Below, piece by piece: positions 47,188 through 59,559 of a DNA stretch of 64,000 bases; position 1 is the stretch's first letter, and each line of letters opens with the position of its first letter. A program made the position numbers and the translations under genes. Under the pieces are notes generated by a model. It worked only from the letters and a program-made list of their open reading frames with translations. It was not told the origin of the DNA and did no database searches. The DNA is taken from the NCBI GenBank assembly GCA_029641185.1, contig JAPWGK010000001.1, positions 1,128,501 to 1,192,500 on the forward strand. Reading direction: 5' to 3'. Source of the stretch: Pseudofabraea citricarpa (lineage: Eukaryota; Ascomycota; Leotiomycetes; Helotiales; Dermateaceae).

Positions 47188-50100
47188 TCATGCCCAGACC
47201 ATTTTCTTCAAGCTATGGCCAAGCTGCTCGAATACACTCGTACTCTTTCTTGCCTCAGCAAGCGAAATGATATCCCCCTCTTCGATAATGGACATTCTTT
47301 GTTCTGTACCCGCCTCTACCACGCGTCCCGATATGAGCATGCGTTCTATATCAAAGCAAATAGTCATTACTTGTTCGATCTCACTGACTTTCATGACAGT
47401 GGCATCATCGGCAAGAGCTGAACGAGCAGAGAGGGCCTTGAAGGCTAAAATGCGTGGAGGGACAGTAGGGGTAGAAGTAGCAGGCGGCTGAAATAGATTG
47501 GCTAGAGCCTTCAGTGGAGGAGTAGTATAGCTTCCTTCCTGAGGTTCGTCAAGGGCCTCTGGAGCTTGCACCGTCGACAATGATCGTGTATTTACACGTG
47601 TTATGTCGTCCGCACCTGCTGTGTATGTTAGGATAAAGCCAACATTTCTTTGTTCGTCGGCCTGTGCAGCAGAGAGAGTCGATGTAACATAAGTTCCATA
47701 TTTGATTCCAGTAATGTGTCGTAATTCGACACGCTCGAATGACGATACCTTTTCAGTATCCCAGGAGAAACGACATGTGTACAAAGCAACGTCTGTAAGC
47801 AAGAGAACAGACTCGTCGAAAGGTAATGACTTGATAGTATTGGGAATCTGAGGTGTGAGGAGAGTCCAGCCAGCAATAAATTCTTCATGTTCGTCTGCAA
47901 TCACAAGCTTCTGGGATATTTCGATTGCCTGCTGACGCATCTTTTGCATGGAGACGGCCGGGTCGCCACTCATCATATTCGCCTCAAAGTCCTCAAAGAC
48001 GAGAGAAGTTACGTTTCCCACGAGAAAATCAATCGCTGCTTGACTAAAGTAGTCGTTGACTATCCCACTGTAAAACCTAGTTATGCTTAATCCCATGTCA
48101 GTGATAGCTCCTTTATAATCTCGCTTCCGTGTTCGAGTGAAGTCTCCTTTCAAAGCTGCAGTTGAAGCATATTGCTTTGAAATAGCATCACCATTGTCTG
48201 CCCATAGAGTATTGAACCATTGTGTAGTCTGGTCTGCCTGTGCATTCAGATCAATTCCCTCACACTTGAGTTGAACCTCAAGCGCTCGTCTTCCGCAGGC
48301 ACTTTGAACAACGTTTGTACGGTCAAGACAGTCCATACAATTGGTTCGGAGAACACCCTTTTGTTTGGTGAGAAGCTTCCCTTCTACCTCAACACTATTG
48401 CCAAAGATGTCAAGCTTCTTTTCGAGAGACTCCATCAACAGACTGACGTTTTCAAAATGCATCCCGCGACAAACGGCATGGAAATCAAACCATTCGAAAC
48501 CGACCGATAAGTCGGTCTCATTAAGTCGCTTCATGTATTTCTCATACGCATCACCAACAATTGCTTCATTTCCATGTTTTTCAACAAGCGATGCAGCCTG
48601 CACGGTGCCGTACCGAGCCGATAAATTTTCAAAATGTGCTTTGAAGGCTTTATAGTTGAAGTCCTCGGAGTGTTGAAGTTGCGGAACTGGCTTAAAGGAA
48701 TAAGGTGTTTGAGAGAAGAAGATGGGAACGCTGCCACGAATCTGAACGAAAGAGTAGATTTTACTGGACGAGTTCCAATCTGGATCTGAAAGAATTTGCT
48801 CAGTCTCAACACCATTTGCAGTATGGCCTTCGTCGTCAACTCCTCTCCTGAGATAACGCAACCCAGCACGTTTGACTGATCTCCTGGAGATTAAGGTCAT
48901 TAGGTATGATTTCTTCTTGTGAGCTTCACTAGAAGATCTATCTACACCTTCCACCTCGTCAGACTTTAAATCATGGCTTGGATTTGATAAATCTGCCATT
49001 TCTAACGAGGTTGATTGCGTTGCTCCATCAAGATTGAGAATCTGCACAACAAATAATTAGAAAATTCGGTAAAAAGGATAATTTAAGATTGGAACGAGAG
49101 TCAACTTCATTTGCAGCTGTTGCACTTGCAAAAAGCAAAAAGCCTGATACGGGAGGAAACATGAGTTTCGGAATGCAAGATATGCTTTTTACATAGCCAT
49201 GTTTGCAGACTAAAGCCACTTGTATTGAGATAGAGATTGGGAGCATGTTGCTTCTCAAAACTTACAGGCTCTGGGGGATGAGGATCAACTGAAAATTCTT
49301 GCTGCCCAACAAAGCCCTGGATTAATGGCATGACGAACGAGTTTTGACCAGCATCAATGAAGGGCTGGACTAAACTTCTATTCCAGAAGAATAGAGGATC
49401 TACCTCTTTGTACAGGGGCAACTCGGAACTATTCGTCCTCCGGTTGGCTAGACTCCTCGTAATATCATAATCATAAGAAAAGAAAAAGCTGCGAGATGAT
49501 CCAAAGAGAATTTGAGTTGTCCGTAAAAGTTTGGGTAAAAGGTTGGCAGCGACATCGTTCACCTGCTGAGCCTTGATGTCCTCAGCTATTCTTTCTTCGG
49601 TCTTCGGAGGCTCCTCTAGGGGTGTTTCTGTTGTTGGAGCAGATTCTTGGGAAGATTCTGTAGCAGCATCATTACCACTCATTCCCAGATTTCTTCTTTG
49701 ATCTACAGTCCAGCCTTTTTTGGAAAACCATTTCTGTGCGAAACGGCCGTAACTACCCTTCCTAGTCATGACATCCTCAGCCACACTGGTTGATCGTTTA
49801 TGCTCGCCTTTACCCTTTATAGGGGACACAGAGCCGCCGGTTATCACATCTTCGTCATCTACATCATCGCTTCCTGCAGCAGAGAAGGCGCCCTCGTCAT
49901 CGTCTGAATCACTATCGTCTGTGTCGTGGCCATCGACAGCTCTCTTCTGAAGAGATGCGCTTGTACGCCCGATGGAAAGCTCAGCTTCTGCCCTTGAGGC
50001 AAGCGGGGTTAATGCGACCTCTGTAATAACATATATTGGTTTCCCCTGTATTTGCGCAATCTGCTGCCTTCGGGTGACAGAGATCAGGAACGAGGATTTT

Positions 50101-50373
50101 GAGACGGTAAGAAGACCTGAGAAAGACCAGTCAGCATTAGATGACCTTTAAATAGTGACTACCTGGGTACATACCAACAATTCCGAACGCCTCGAAACTC
50201 CTCCCCAATGCTTCACTCACGCTCACATCCTCTAGTGCTGGCCCGATACTTTTATCTTTGTAGGCAATTTTCGCAGCCGGTGCCGGGCCCTGAGCACCTC
50301 TTTGCGCCAGCGGTTGTAGCACTAGCCCATCGACAGCTGCGAAGATCAAAATCTTTCGTACGAGGCCAGGCAT
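47188..50373 (-). CDS. SAC-domain phosphoinositide phosphatase (Sac2/INPP5F-like)
   Basis: Exons 50175-50373, 49266-50116 and 47188-49041 encode 967 aa. The N-terminus MPGLVRKILIFAAVDGLVLQ opens the SacI domain. A long acidic, Ser/Asp-rich insert follows (about 120-250), then NLLPKLLRTTQILFGSSRSFF, RRTNSSELPLYKEVDPLFFW and GFVGQQEF. The catalytic CX5R(T) motif is intact in RTNCMDCLDRTNVVQ. A C-terminal hSac2-like domain (about 750-870) includes FIAGWTLLTP and SFERVELRHITGIKYG. The protein would remove 4- or 5-phosphates from phosphoinositides on endosomal or plasma membranes; Sac2-type enzymes favour PI4P. No membrane anchor like that of Sac1 is seen, which supports the Sac2 rather than the Sac1 class. 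The start ATG is the only one with the correct domain start. Confidence 0.92.
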
Positions 50374-52332
50374 CCTGGCAATTTAGTTTAACGCGGAGGC
50401 ATCGAACAGGTGGGTTTTATGGAGTTGTGGTGGGAGGGAACTTAAAGGCGGCTCCCGAGAGTGTCTCTTTTAGTTTCAACTGACTGACATCACCAACTTC
50501 GAACCCGAGGACGCTACCGACAACATCAATCAATGTTTCAACAGAGAGCCTCGTGGCCCAGCAACGGTCGAAACCCCTCGGTGGTGTGACTTCCAGGCCG
50601 ACAATTCAAAGGTTCATGGGTAATAGATGACTTTGTGGACTGAAGCCTTGCAAATTTCTCATCGGGGTCATATCAAAAACCCATGGCCCATGGTGTATTA
50701 GATTGGTTGTTAGGTGGAGAGGTAGTTCTGTATTATATTACTTGGGTTGCGAAACGTTGTGCAACCTTGACACAAGCACATGGTCCGTAGGCAGGTAGGC
50801 ACAAGCACAGCACAATCAATCCAGTAGGTAAGCCATAGATACCTGGTGCAGCACACCTCAGTACCTGTATCTGGGTACCTGAGGTGAAAGGCAGAATAGT
50901 TGCAGCCTGGCGTCGGTGGAATCTGCAGGCTCGAATACAACACCTCAAACCCTGAATTTCAATTTCTCCTTCCCAAAGTGAAACCGAGAACGCTGCACTC
51001 TGTTGGCAAGTGTCCACGCCCCTCTTCTGTTCTATTCTCGCGATTGCCAACATCCATACAGTGATATGAGTGTATCTAGGCTGTAAAACGAACACGACGG
51101 CAAGGTTAGGTAGCCGTACGGGAGTGTTGTTTATGACGCTGCGACAAGTGTTCTTCTTGCCTCCCCCTATCGGCGGCTCCTGTCGTATGGTTCCCAAGTA
51201 AATATATGTTCTTGATGCTTGTTGAGAAGTCTCAAGAGGTGCATATTTGCCATCTGTCTCTTATTATCTTACTAGACTCCTTGGTAGCTACTTAGGTAGT
51301 CATTGCCTCTTAGTCCTGTTCAGGCAAACAGAGCAGGGCAGGTCAAAACTTGCCCGGGACCAAGGGAACAAGCGCTCTGTTTGCTAAAGGGTTTGGGCGA
51401 TTATGAAGCAAGTAGATCAAGGCATTCTGCTCCTTCAGATAGCCTGTATCGTTGGCGAAATCGAAAGACTAGACCTCAATCCAGTGACCGAGGACTACCA
51501 AGAAGCGCCCGGTTATAATTATAACTACCGATATAGCTAGCTGAGTTGGAAGTTGAGGCTCGGGGCTAGCTATGGCCACAAAGATGATGCTCGCAGAAAG
51601 GGATAGATAGCACCCATCGCCTCCCGTAAGCAGAACACGATGTACTCAGACGCATATTGGATTCTGGGGCAGACCATAGGTAGCTTACCATGACCATGGC
51701 ATCTTTATTCTGCTCTATTGGAGCCTAATTATCTTTTCACAGCAGTTCCTGTGTGGTACTCGCTACACTCCCCAGAGCCCAGTCCTTCGCCAGGATGACT
51801 CCTAAGGCGTTCAAGGGGACGACTCGGGATCGATTACCAACAGTCTTTACGTTCCATGTGCCAATCATTTCAGAGAGCAACACCACCATCTCGGTGGTGC
51901 CTTGACAGTGATGAGTCACGCCTGTTCCAAGCGGTACCTAGATGTACCAGGGTTGTTAGGCATGATCCAAGCACGATGACATGTGACTCAAACGTCAGTT
52001 GACTGTCACTATTAGTATAAGCTTAGCTGCTCTCCTCCCAACCACCAAAAGTCTCCGCGCCTTATGAAGTCCGAGTCCGAAGCAAACGCCAAAGAAGCTT
52101 ACAGAATATGTTACCTGCAGAGTCCAGTCACGTGGTAGATACATCGGCCGGAACAACGAACTTGCGGGCACGCTAAGCCTTTGACAAGCTCGAGACACGC
52201 AAAATTGTGGCTCAGCCCTTGAACCAAAGTATTGCCACCATTTGAAGGCACACATACTTCAATACTCAGGTCGCTCGCTATACCAACAAACATATTCCTC
52301 TCACTCTCTTCACCAGCATCCGACCGCTCAAT
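50374..52332. other. Divergent intergenic region
   Basis: Two genes (SAC phosphatase and C2H2 protein) read away from this 2-kb stretch. It contains GTACCTGAGGTG/GTACCTG-type repeats near 50862-50884 and ATACCGATATAGCTAGCTGAG near 51525. I see no gene. Confidence 0.45.
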
Positions 52333-53240
52333 ATGTCTCTTTCCTATGAAAACCGCGCCTTCTTGCAGGATCCTCCGAACTATCCAAATATGCAGGAACA
52401 ACTGCAGGAAGAAGAATACAAGCATGAAGCAACTCGATACCCCGACCCGGATATTTCATATCACCAGCATCCGCATGCTCAAGGAACGGAGATTACGGAA
52501 GGAGACGTGAGGGCTGCGATGGGGATGCCAGAGCTACCACTGCGAGAACTGAGCGACGCTCCTTCACCAGGTCGATCAAAGCCCATACAAAAGCCTGATC
52601 GAGGAAGCCCCCCGAAGGATGCGAATGGCCGTTTTTTGTGTAACTGGCTTGGATGTACCGAAGAAATCAAAGACTTCGGGTAAGTTCTTTTCTTCTTCTG
52701 CAAATGAATATTGACTAATATTCCCACAGGCGCAAATGCGAATGGAGTAAACACATGGACAAGCACGATCGACCATACAAATGTCCCGCTGAAGGCTGTG
52801 AGAAGCTACCAGGTTTTACCTACAGTGGCGGGTTGTTGAGACATGAGCGGGAGGTACATAACAAGCATGGTGGACCAAGGAAACAACTCAACTGTCCTCA
52901 CCTGAATTGCAAGCGTCATACAGGCAAAGGATTCTCTCGACAAGAAAATCTTAATGAACATCTTCGCCGGGTACATACCGATGGAGCTGCCGCACCTGTT
53001 CTTGAAGAATCCGAGGAAGATGGTATGGAGGGGAAGGTCGGCCAAAAGCGCAAACGGGCACCAAACGATGATACTGAAATGATGAAAGAGGAGTTGAAAA
53101 GACTCAAGGCGGAAAACGAGGACTTACGGCGCGAGGCTGCACTGCAAAGGGAGCAGACGAGCCAACTAATCATTCAAATGTCACAACTCAGGCAAGGCAT
53201 GCATCCACAGATGCATGCTCCTCAGGCTCAGATGATGTGA
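52333..53240 (+). CDS. C2H2 zinc-finger protein with C-terminal coiled coil
   Basis: Exons 52333-52679 and 52730-53240 encode 285 aa. The N-terminal 85 residues are Tyr/Gln/His-rich and disordered. Three C2H2 fingers follow: CNWLGCTEEIKDFGRKCEWSKHMDKH (residues about 103-128; the intron falls within it), YKCPAEGCEKLPGFTYSGGL..HEREVH and LNCPHLNCKRHTGKGF..HLRRVH. The spacing is looser than classical Kruppel fingers, as is common in fungal stand-alone C2H2 proteins. A basic KRKRAP stretch (possible nuclear signal) and a Leu/Glu coiled coil (MMKEELKRLKAENEDLRREA) come next, then a Met/Gln/His-rich tail. It is probably a DNA-binding regulator of unknown target. The ATG has AATATG context and fits the spacing to the first finger. 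Confidence 0.85.
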
Positions 53241-55721
53241 TCTCCGGATTCCTCAATTCACGGTTTATTTTATTTCAGCGAGGTTTCAGGTTCGGTGGTG
53301 GACTACTTGCAGTTCTTTGGAGGGGCATTTATTGGAGTTCTGGTGGGAAGTGAATGGCGGCGTACTCGGATGGGGATACACAATTGCGTTGATCCAGAGC
53401 TGTCGTTTCCTTTATGAGCATACTCTCTACTTAGTATGCTATTTTGTACAACTGTAAGCCTAAAGATTCCCATAAATTGCACTTGATACCCTACTTTTCT
53501 CCTTCACCGAGACCTCACCTGGTGTGCGTTAAAGTCGAACTACTCTGCAAAGCTGCACTAAGTGCCTAAGGCAAAACAATCCAAGATCCCAGCAGCACGA
53601 ACCTGAAAAAAGGGAGTGTTCTCACCAGCCACACTTCCCACTTCCCTCGCAAGACTGGGACTGGTCCACATGTGCATCTTCATCCCACCAGCCGAACAAA
53701 GCAAACCGCATCTGCATCAGGAGGAACAGTTTCCTGAAGTTAAAAATGTCACCCGACACATCATTGCGCGTTCACCTAAGGTAACACTTTCACCATGGAG
53801 CTTACATTCGCCGAACATGCCGATCCGAACGAGTACCGTACGCACCGCGGACGGAGAAGATGGAAGGATGCATGGAAGGAGCGGCGATAAAAAAAAAAGG
53901 GCCTCGTAGACCAGACTCCAGAGCACCCAAGGTCCGAGTCAGCCAGCCATTCAAAATGCTTACAAAGAGGAAGCCTACGGTACATGTACGGGTATGATGG
54001 GTGCGGGCACGCGTATCCCAAGGGATCCGTCCTCTGGTTCACGATGGGTACTGTAAGAATGGCGCCCATCTACAGTACCGTGCAGTACAGGACCGACTGT
54101 CGCAGCTGGACTGGGTCTGGCCTCCAGACTCAGCCGCACTATCGTCGTAATATCATGGTCGATTGTCGGTTGCCAAGTCGCGGGAAGAGCTCCTTTCTAT
54201 TTCTGGTAGCTTTTCTCTCTCTCTTATCTGTCAGTGCCAGCGGGTTTGCGGGGTTTAGCTTTAGAGTTCTCTTTTGTTTTGTTTCGTTGAAAAGCCGTTG
54301 TTGTGGCCTGATGATCCTCTATCATACATCCTAAGGCTCTCAGGTAGGGTAGATACTGTAGGTGGGTTCCTTTGAGGATTAAGGTCATGTCGATCTGCCT
54401 TTCCCTCCGCGCTGTTCTCTTCCAGGGATAAGCTTACTTTTTTTGTCTTTGTTTTGACTCGTGATGGACCCATCATCAGCTGTGCTCAAGTCTCGTCGTT
54501 AGCCTACCGCTCAGGTAAGGTAGCCTAATAGGCTTCTTCCTTCTGTTCTGTTGCATGTCTGTCAAGGCTGCATGAGGAGCGAGCCGTACATGGCCCGAAG
54601 AGCAGCATGCTAGCACCGTATTGTTTCGTACCTCACAGGCTCACACGAGAGGAAGTGTTTCTATTCTTAGACAAGACTCGAGGGAAGAGAACGGCAGGAC
54701 TTCTTCCCAGACACGCAAATGCCTAATCGTTGCCTTAGGCCCCCCACTGGCACACCCACCACCACCACCACCCCCAGTGGTAGTTGCCACTTTTGAATAG
54801 GCCGATTTTTTGAAAGGGCCGACCCACTACTTACTTAATAGAGGAAGATGTTGAGGTTAAGCGAATCTGAATGATATTAAGCGAATACCAGACTCACGTG
54901 CCTCACATATTATGCGCGGTCGGCCCTTTCAAAAAATCGGCCTATTCAAAAGTGGCAACTACCACTGGGGGTGGTGGTGGTGGTGGGTGTGCCAGTGGGG
55001 GGCCTAAGGCAACGATTAGGCTTTTTCTTCTTGTCTTGTTTGTGCGGCAGTTGTGCTAGAAGCATAATTTACCTCTCTTCCTACTGTCGTTGGGGAAGTC
55101 TGTTGCTGGGCATGAGGTAATCAATCTATTTTCCTCTGAATATACATAGGAAGTATCTCTACAGTACGTGTATTTATAGTCATTGTTTTTGGCGTGATGG
55201 TCACCTCTGTGTTTCGATATTGAAGGAAGGGCTTCGGACAACTAATATCCATCAATATTATTCCTGTGCTTGTTTGAAGGATGGGAAGGTAAAAGTCAAG
55301 AAATAGATATGTCGTCTCTAGTCGACCCAATCCTTATACCAAGCACGTCATTTCTACTAGAGCTCAAATAAAAACAAATTATATTTCAATACTGAAATCA
55401 CGGCCAGGGAATGGGTCACCAAAAAATAGACCACATTTTCTTTTTCAACCACTACTTATGGCTGACGTAGAAAGTTCACATATGCGATACTTGTCATGAA
55501 GATAGTTAGAAACAGTGTGCTGATATTCTACTTAGTACATGACGTGATGCTAGTAGGAAAAGAAAACAAATAGGGGGTATCTTGTGAAAAAATCAGAGCC
55601 ATCCGTAAATCCCTATAACATGTAATCATGCGGTCGTGTAATGCGAACTCCTGCTGTGACTCTGCCTCGAAACTCGTACTAGGAAATGTGTCTTTGTCGT
55701 GACTCTCTCTGTGGAAGGGGT
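53241..55721. other. Gene-poor tract containing the 104-bp foldback repeat
   Basis: No gene is supported. It holds TACAGTAC-type octamers (54048, 54071, 55160), a perfect long inverted repeat (54721-55021, separate entry) and AT-rich sequence from 55021 onward. It lies between the C2H2 gene and the 3' end of the membrane protein gene. Confidence 0.5.
54721..55021. mobile_element. Perfect 104-bp inverted repeat (foldback/MITE-like element)
   Basis: The left arm 54721-54824 and the right arm 54918-55021 are perfect reverse complements over 104 bases, with a 93-base spacer between them. Each arm begins GCCTAATCGTTGCC, contains an (ACC)n run flanked by CCACTGG and CCAGTGG, and ends CGACC. No coding capacity or obvious target-site duplication is visible at the ends (left flank ...GCAAAT, right flank TTTTTC...). 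It may be a non-autonomous DNA transposon with long terminal inverted repeats, or an unrelated palindrome formed by duplication. Transcription would give a 104-bp hairpin. Confidence 0.85.
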
Positions 55722-56876
55722 TCATGATATGGTCATTGAACTCGTACTGGGCATGCATCTCGTGATGTTTGTGTTGGGTATGTCATTGTCGTGCTGGAAA
55801 GGAACTGAAAATGGTTGGAATGATTGGTGAATGATGGGGAATTCTGTGATGGAGGGGTAGGGTGAGTGATGTTGAGTAAAAACTGGGTTTGGTTGAAAGG
55901 GCTTTGGAGTGTTGAGACGTGGCAAAAGTGAAGTTGGGTGGATAGGTTGACGCTGATGGGTGGGGTGTATCTGGAGGGCTACTGCCTTGCCGGCCTTTTG
56001 GAGTCTTGTGGATGGTACTGCCTCTGCAGTGGATCGCTCGAAGCTGGAAGTTGACAACTGGTCTTGAGTCAAGTGGATGACTCTGCCATACCTTGTCTTG
56101 TGACTGCTGTCAAGCAGGCGTGATCGAATGTGTATGAACGAGTGACTCTCACTTCACCGAGGACTAGTCAGACTCTGTTCAATAGATGCGTGTCTTTTGT
56201 GCATCAGAGGCGATCTCTGTAGTTCAGCAACGACACCAGCCCAGCCTTGTTTTTGGATTCCGCCTGAATGATCATTGTGACCCATAGCTTGCGTTGTGAG
56301 TCGCCTAAGTGGTGGTCTCTTCAGTATTCCCTCGGTCAAAGCATGCGGCAATGCAGGCCGTGCTGACATCTTGGGTACATGATGCTTCTCCTGTTTTTCT
56401 GGATCTCTCGTGGGCGTATGCGGCTCTGGCTTTGTGCTATTTGCAGCAACTAGACCCATGTAGACGACCAAGAAGCGCATTCGCAGCATATCCAACCGCC
56501 GCACTCTCTCCTCTAGCTTCGTTCTTTTGGCAGCCCACAGTAATCTTGTACTTGATCGTAATCGTGTACCATTCTCATCGATCAACAATCCATTCAAATC
56601 TTCTCTCAGGTCATCGCCACATTTCTGTATCTCTCTCAAAAGCTTCCCCATGCGCAACTTGTCCTCCAGCTTCTGCACTTTTGCCACATCGCGATCGTAG
56701 GACTCGTTCTCTTGGATTGAGAAGTCAACGGCATCGACAAAGGTTGTAATCTCGTTGGGAGCCGCGAGGTAGGCTCTGATGTAGGTAGAGGCAATTGGCG
56801 CGACCACGAAGGCCGACACGCAACAGGCGGTGAAGAGGAGCAGGACTATGATGAGGGGCAGCTCACTGCCTGCCAT
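55722..56876 (-). CDS. Membrane-anchored hypothetical protein with Pro-rich tail
   Basis: The first exon begins at the ATG at 56876 and encodes MAGSELPLIIVLLLFTACCV, a single N-terminal membrane segment or signal anchor (about residues 7-32, ending SAFVVAPIASTYI). A helical region with charged heptads follows (YDRDVAKVQKLEDKLRMGKL; KLEERVRRLDMLRMRFLVVY). The frame stops at 56154, giving 240 aa. A GTGAAG donor at 56157 and a GACAG acceptor at 56107 would remove a typical 51-base intron and join to a 55722-56106 exon, giving 367 aa with a Pro/His/Gln-rich C-terminus. I favour the spliced form because the phase matches, but the single-exon form is possible. No family was recognised. Confidence 0.55.
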
Positions 56877-57557
56877 TTTATGGATGGTCTCAATGATTCA
56901 AGCTAATCGTTATTTTCGTCGCATGTTCGGTGAGCTTTGAATGCAAAGTGTACGATGTTGGAGGCGTGGTGAGGGAGAAGCAAGATGATCTCAGAGGTGT
57001 GTGGGCGATTGGAATCCAGCAACTTTTGTAATCCTGGTACATGCAGCAAGCATCACATGTCGCATGCGCGCCGAACTTTGCTTTGTATCCATTGTGATCT
57101 CGACGACTTCTGTCCGCGAAGGATCCGTGAAGGACGGAGAACAAGGACAATGTATCGCAGAGACAATCTACGAGGCACCAGAGATGGTGCTACTAAGCAG
57201 CAGAAGAACATAGAAGACAGCGCATAACGATAGCTGATGTCCATGCCACCCTACCCCGCGAGATGTGATGAACCCCAGACCCATGGCGAATGGCCCGTCT
57301 TGATCAACAGATGCACAGGACTTTCGTACGTCGGCGACCACTGTTTGCGGGTACGAGGAGCACAGCGATCTCTTGTGAAGCCCAATCACCGGAGTGAGCC
57401 ACTACATCGTACAGCAAGTGATGGTGAGATGCGGCCAGCCTTAATCGTGCTGTCGCCCCGCCTAAAGCAGGGCGACCGAAGCAAACCGAGCAAACAGCCC
57501 CTCCTTCCTCCATCGAAAACAAAACACATTATTTTCTGAGGATTCTCAATCACTGCC
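56877..57557. promoter_or_regulatory. Divergent promoter region, membrane protein / BUD32
   Basis: 681 bases between head-to-head genes. No specific site is assigned. Overlapping frames on both strands here are chance. Confidence 0.45.
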
Positions 57558-58334
57558 ATGGAGACTGTTCCCCGACCACCTATATTCCAGCATCCTTCTG
57601 CTGCAGCGCCGCTCCTCATCACACAGGGTGCAGAAGCGTTGCTCTACAAGAGCACATACCTCCTTCCCACACTTCCAAGCGCTCTCAAATATCGACCGTC
57701 AAAACCCTATCGGCATCCGATCCTCGACGCTCGTCTAACACGGCATCGTATACTATCAGAGGCGCGTGTACTTGCAAAATGCGGGCGTGAAGGTGTACCG
57801 GTTCCAGCAGTATATGCGCTTGACGAGACTACGGGGTGGCTGATGATTGAGTGGATAGAGGGAGAGGTGGTGAGGATACGACTGAACGAGTGGTTGAAGC
57901 GACGAAAAGACGAAGGCATAGCAGAGGGTGTGGATGATGCTGAGTTGGTCGGACTAATGGCAAGGGTGGGCAGCGCTGTGGGCAGAATGCACTCTATTGG
58001 TGTCGTGCATGGAGACCTGACGACTAGTAACTTGATGCTACGGCCTATACCCAAAGAGGCTGTTAATGGAAATGGCGGTGCCGAGGACAAGATTCTTGAC
58101 GGGGAGATTATCCTCATTGATTTTGGCTTAGCAAGTCAAAGTACTCAGGATGAAGACCGGGCCGTTGATTTGTATGTGTTGGAGAGAGCATTTGGAAGCA
58201 CACATCCACGCGCAGAGAGTTTATTCAAGGAGGTATTAGAAGCATATGGGAAGAGCTTCAAGGGTGCCAGCGTTGTCTTGAAAAAGCTGGAGGATGTGAG
58301 GATGAGGGGACGGAAAAGGAGCATGCTCGGTTGA
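57558..58334 (+). CDS. BUD32: BUD32, EKC/KEOPS complex protein kinase/ATPase
   Basis: A single intronless frame of 258 aa, close to the 261 aa of yeast Bud32. It is the small atypical kinase/ATPase of KEOPS, which helps make t6A37 on tRNAs and affects telomeres and transcription. The nucleotide loop is of the Bud32 type, ITQGAEALLYKS. The Lys and Glu lie in ALKYRPSKPYRHPILDARLT and RILSEARVLAKC. The catalytic loop reads VVHGDLTTSNLM and the metal motif is IDFGLASQS. The C-terminal tail is basic (MRGRKRSMLG), as in the family. There is an acidic insertion after the catalytic loop (NGNGGAEDKILDG). The ATG has CTGCCATGG context and is the first in the frame. Confidence 0.96.
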   Translation: METVPRPPIFQHPSAAAPLLITQGAEALLYKSTYLLPTLPSALKYRPSKPYRHPILDARLTRHRILSEARVLAKCGREGVPVPAVYALDETTGWLMIEWIEGEVVRIRLNEWLKRRKDEGIAEGVDDAELVGLMARVGSAVGRMHSIGVVHGDLTTSNLMLRPIPKEAVNGNGGAEDKILDGEIILIDFGLASQSTQDEDRAVDLYVLERAFGSTHPRAESLFKEVLEAYGKSFKGASVVLKKLEDVRMRGRKRSMLG

Positions 58335-58551
58335 TCATTTAACCATTGTGGTAGAGTCAACTATGGTCATAAGACTTCATTCAAGCCATTGCTAGATGCC
58401 CAGCTAACTAACGCTGAATTTGCCAACACACCGCTGCCTTTATTCCACCTTCTAAAACAAAACGCCATTCGCTTTCATATACTGTAGCCAGTCATTTAGT
58501 GCCCTCAGAAAGCCAACCGGTATGCAAAACGTCTTGATAGTCATTCCTCGT

Positions 58552-59559
58552 CTACTCTTTCAATTCGGCGGCTGCAAAATAGCCTTTATTCTCGATAACA
58601 CCTCGGTCTCGAACAACGGCAGTATATTTCACAACCCATTGGGGCGTCAAATCACCTTTCATGCCGTTCAAACCTCTCTTGGACTCCGAAAGAACTCCAG
58701 CACCCTTAACTCCCTGGCCTAATAACTCCCTGAGAGTACCACTTGGTAATATGTCTATGCAGTCGTTGTGCGTAAGAAGTTCAATATTTTCCTTCTTCGC
58801 AAGCTCAATCAATGGTGGCGGGACGTTGCAGCAGTCCTTGACGTTGATCTGGTCAACTTGTGGTCCTACTTTCACTCGTCCTAAGAATCTGCTTAACTTC
58901 TCGCTGCCAAATTCTGCCAAACCTAACTTCTTGATGATTCCTTTGTTATAGTAATCCTCAAGCACGGCCCATGTAGCAATTTCTTCCTCGTCGTTTCCTT
59001 GCTCTGAGTTCTTTTTATCTGCTTCCCATTCGCAATCTCCATCGAATGACATTCCAGGAAATGAGCCGATTAGAAGATCGATTGCGCTGACACCAAGCTC
59101 TTTGAGAACCAGTTCGATTGCGTCTTTAGTATATTGCGCTCGGTCTGCCACAGGTGTGCCTGGTAAATAGAATAGTTTGACAGTAATATCGTACTGGCTT
59201 GGTTCTTCAGACAAGCCAGATAACGACCAATCTATAGTGGGGATATAGTAACTGGAGCCATCTCGTGTGGTCCAAACCGAAACCTGTGGCCGACTCGATG
59301 GCCGATCTTCATCAGAGCCATCTTTAGTATCGCCATTGGTTGTGGATTGAGGGGGAGAATAATCTTGTTGCGCCGCGAGAAAGTTGCTTCGGAGGGAATT
59401 GGTAAGCTCGAGGTTTGATCTTTCGGCGCCGGATTTTCTTATGATGGAGGGCCCCCCAATCATAATATTCCTAGAACCAAGTCGCTGTTAGCAAGGGATC
59501 CATTTGGTGCCAGAAAAGTGTGCTTGTCCATACGAGGTTGAGAGTATTAGTCTTGTCAT
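58552..59559 (-). CDS. Glutamate-cysteine ligase regulatory subunit (GCLM-like)
   Basis: Exons 59534-59559 and 58552-59470 on the minus strand encode 314 aa. The tiny first exon gives MTRLILSTSNIMIGGPSI across a phase-2 junction; without it the protein would lack its first strand. The protein has the aldo-keto-reductase-like fold of the GCL light chain. Family stretches are YDITVKLFYLPGT, VLKELGVSAIDLLIGSFPGM, IKKLGLAEFGSEKL, PQVDQINVKDCCNVPPPLIE and LLTHNDCIDILP. The subunit raises the activity of the catalytic subunit in glutathione synthesis; S. cerevisiae lacks it. An acidic insert at about 155-170 (DKKNSEQGNDEEE) is species-specific. It is divergent from the AP-1 sigma gene. Confidence 0.9.
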
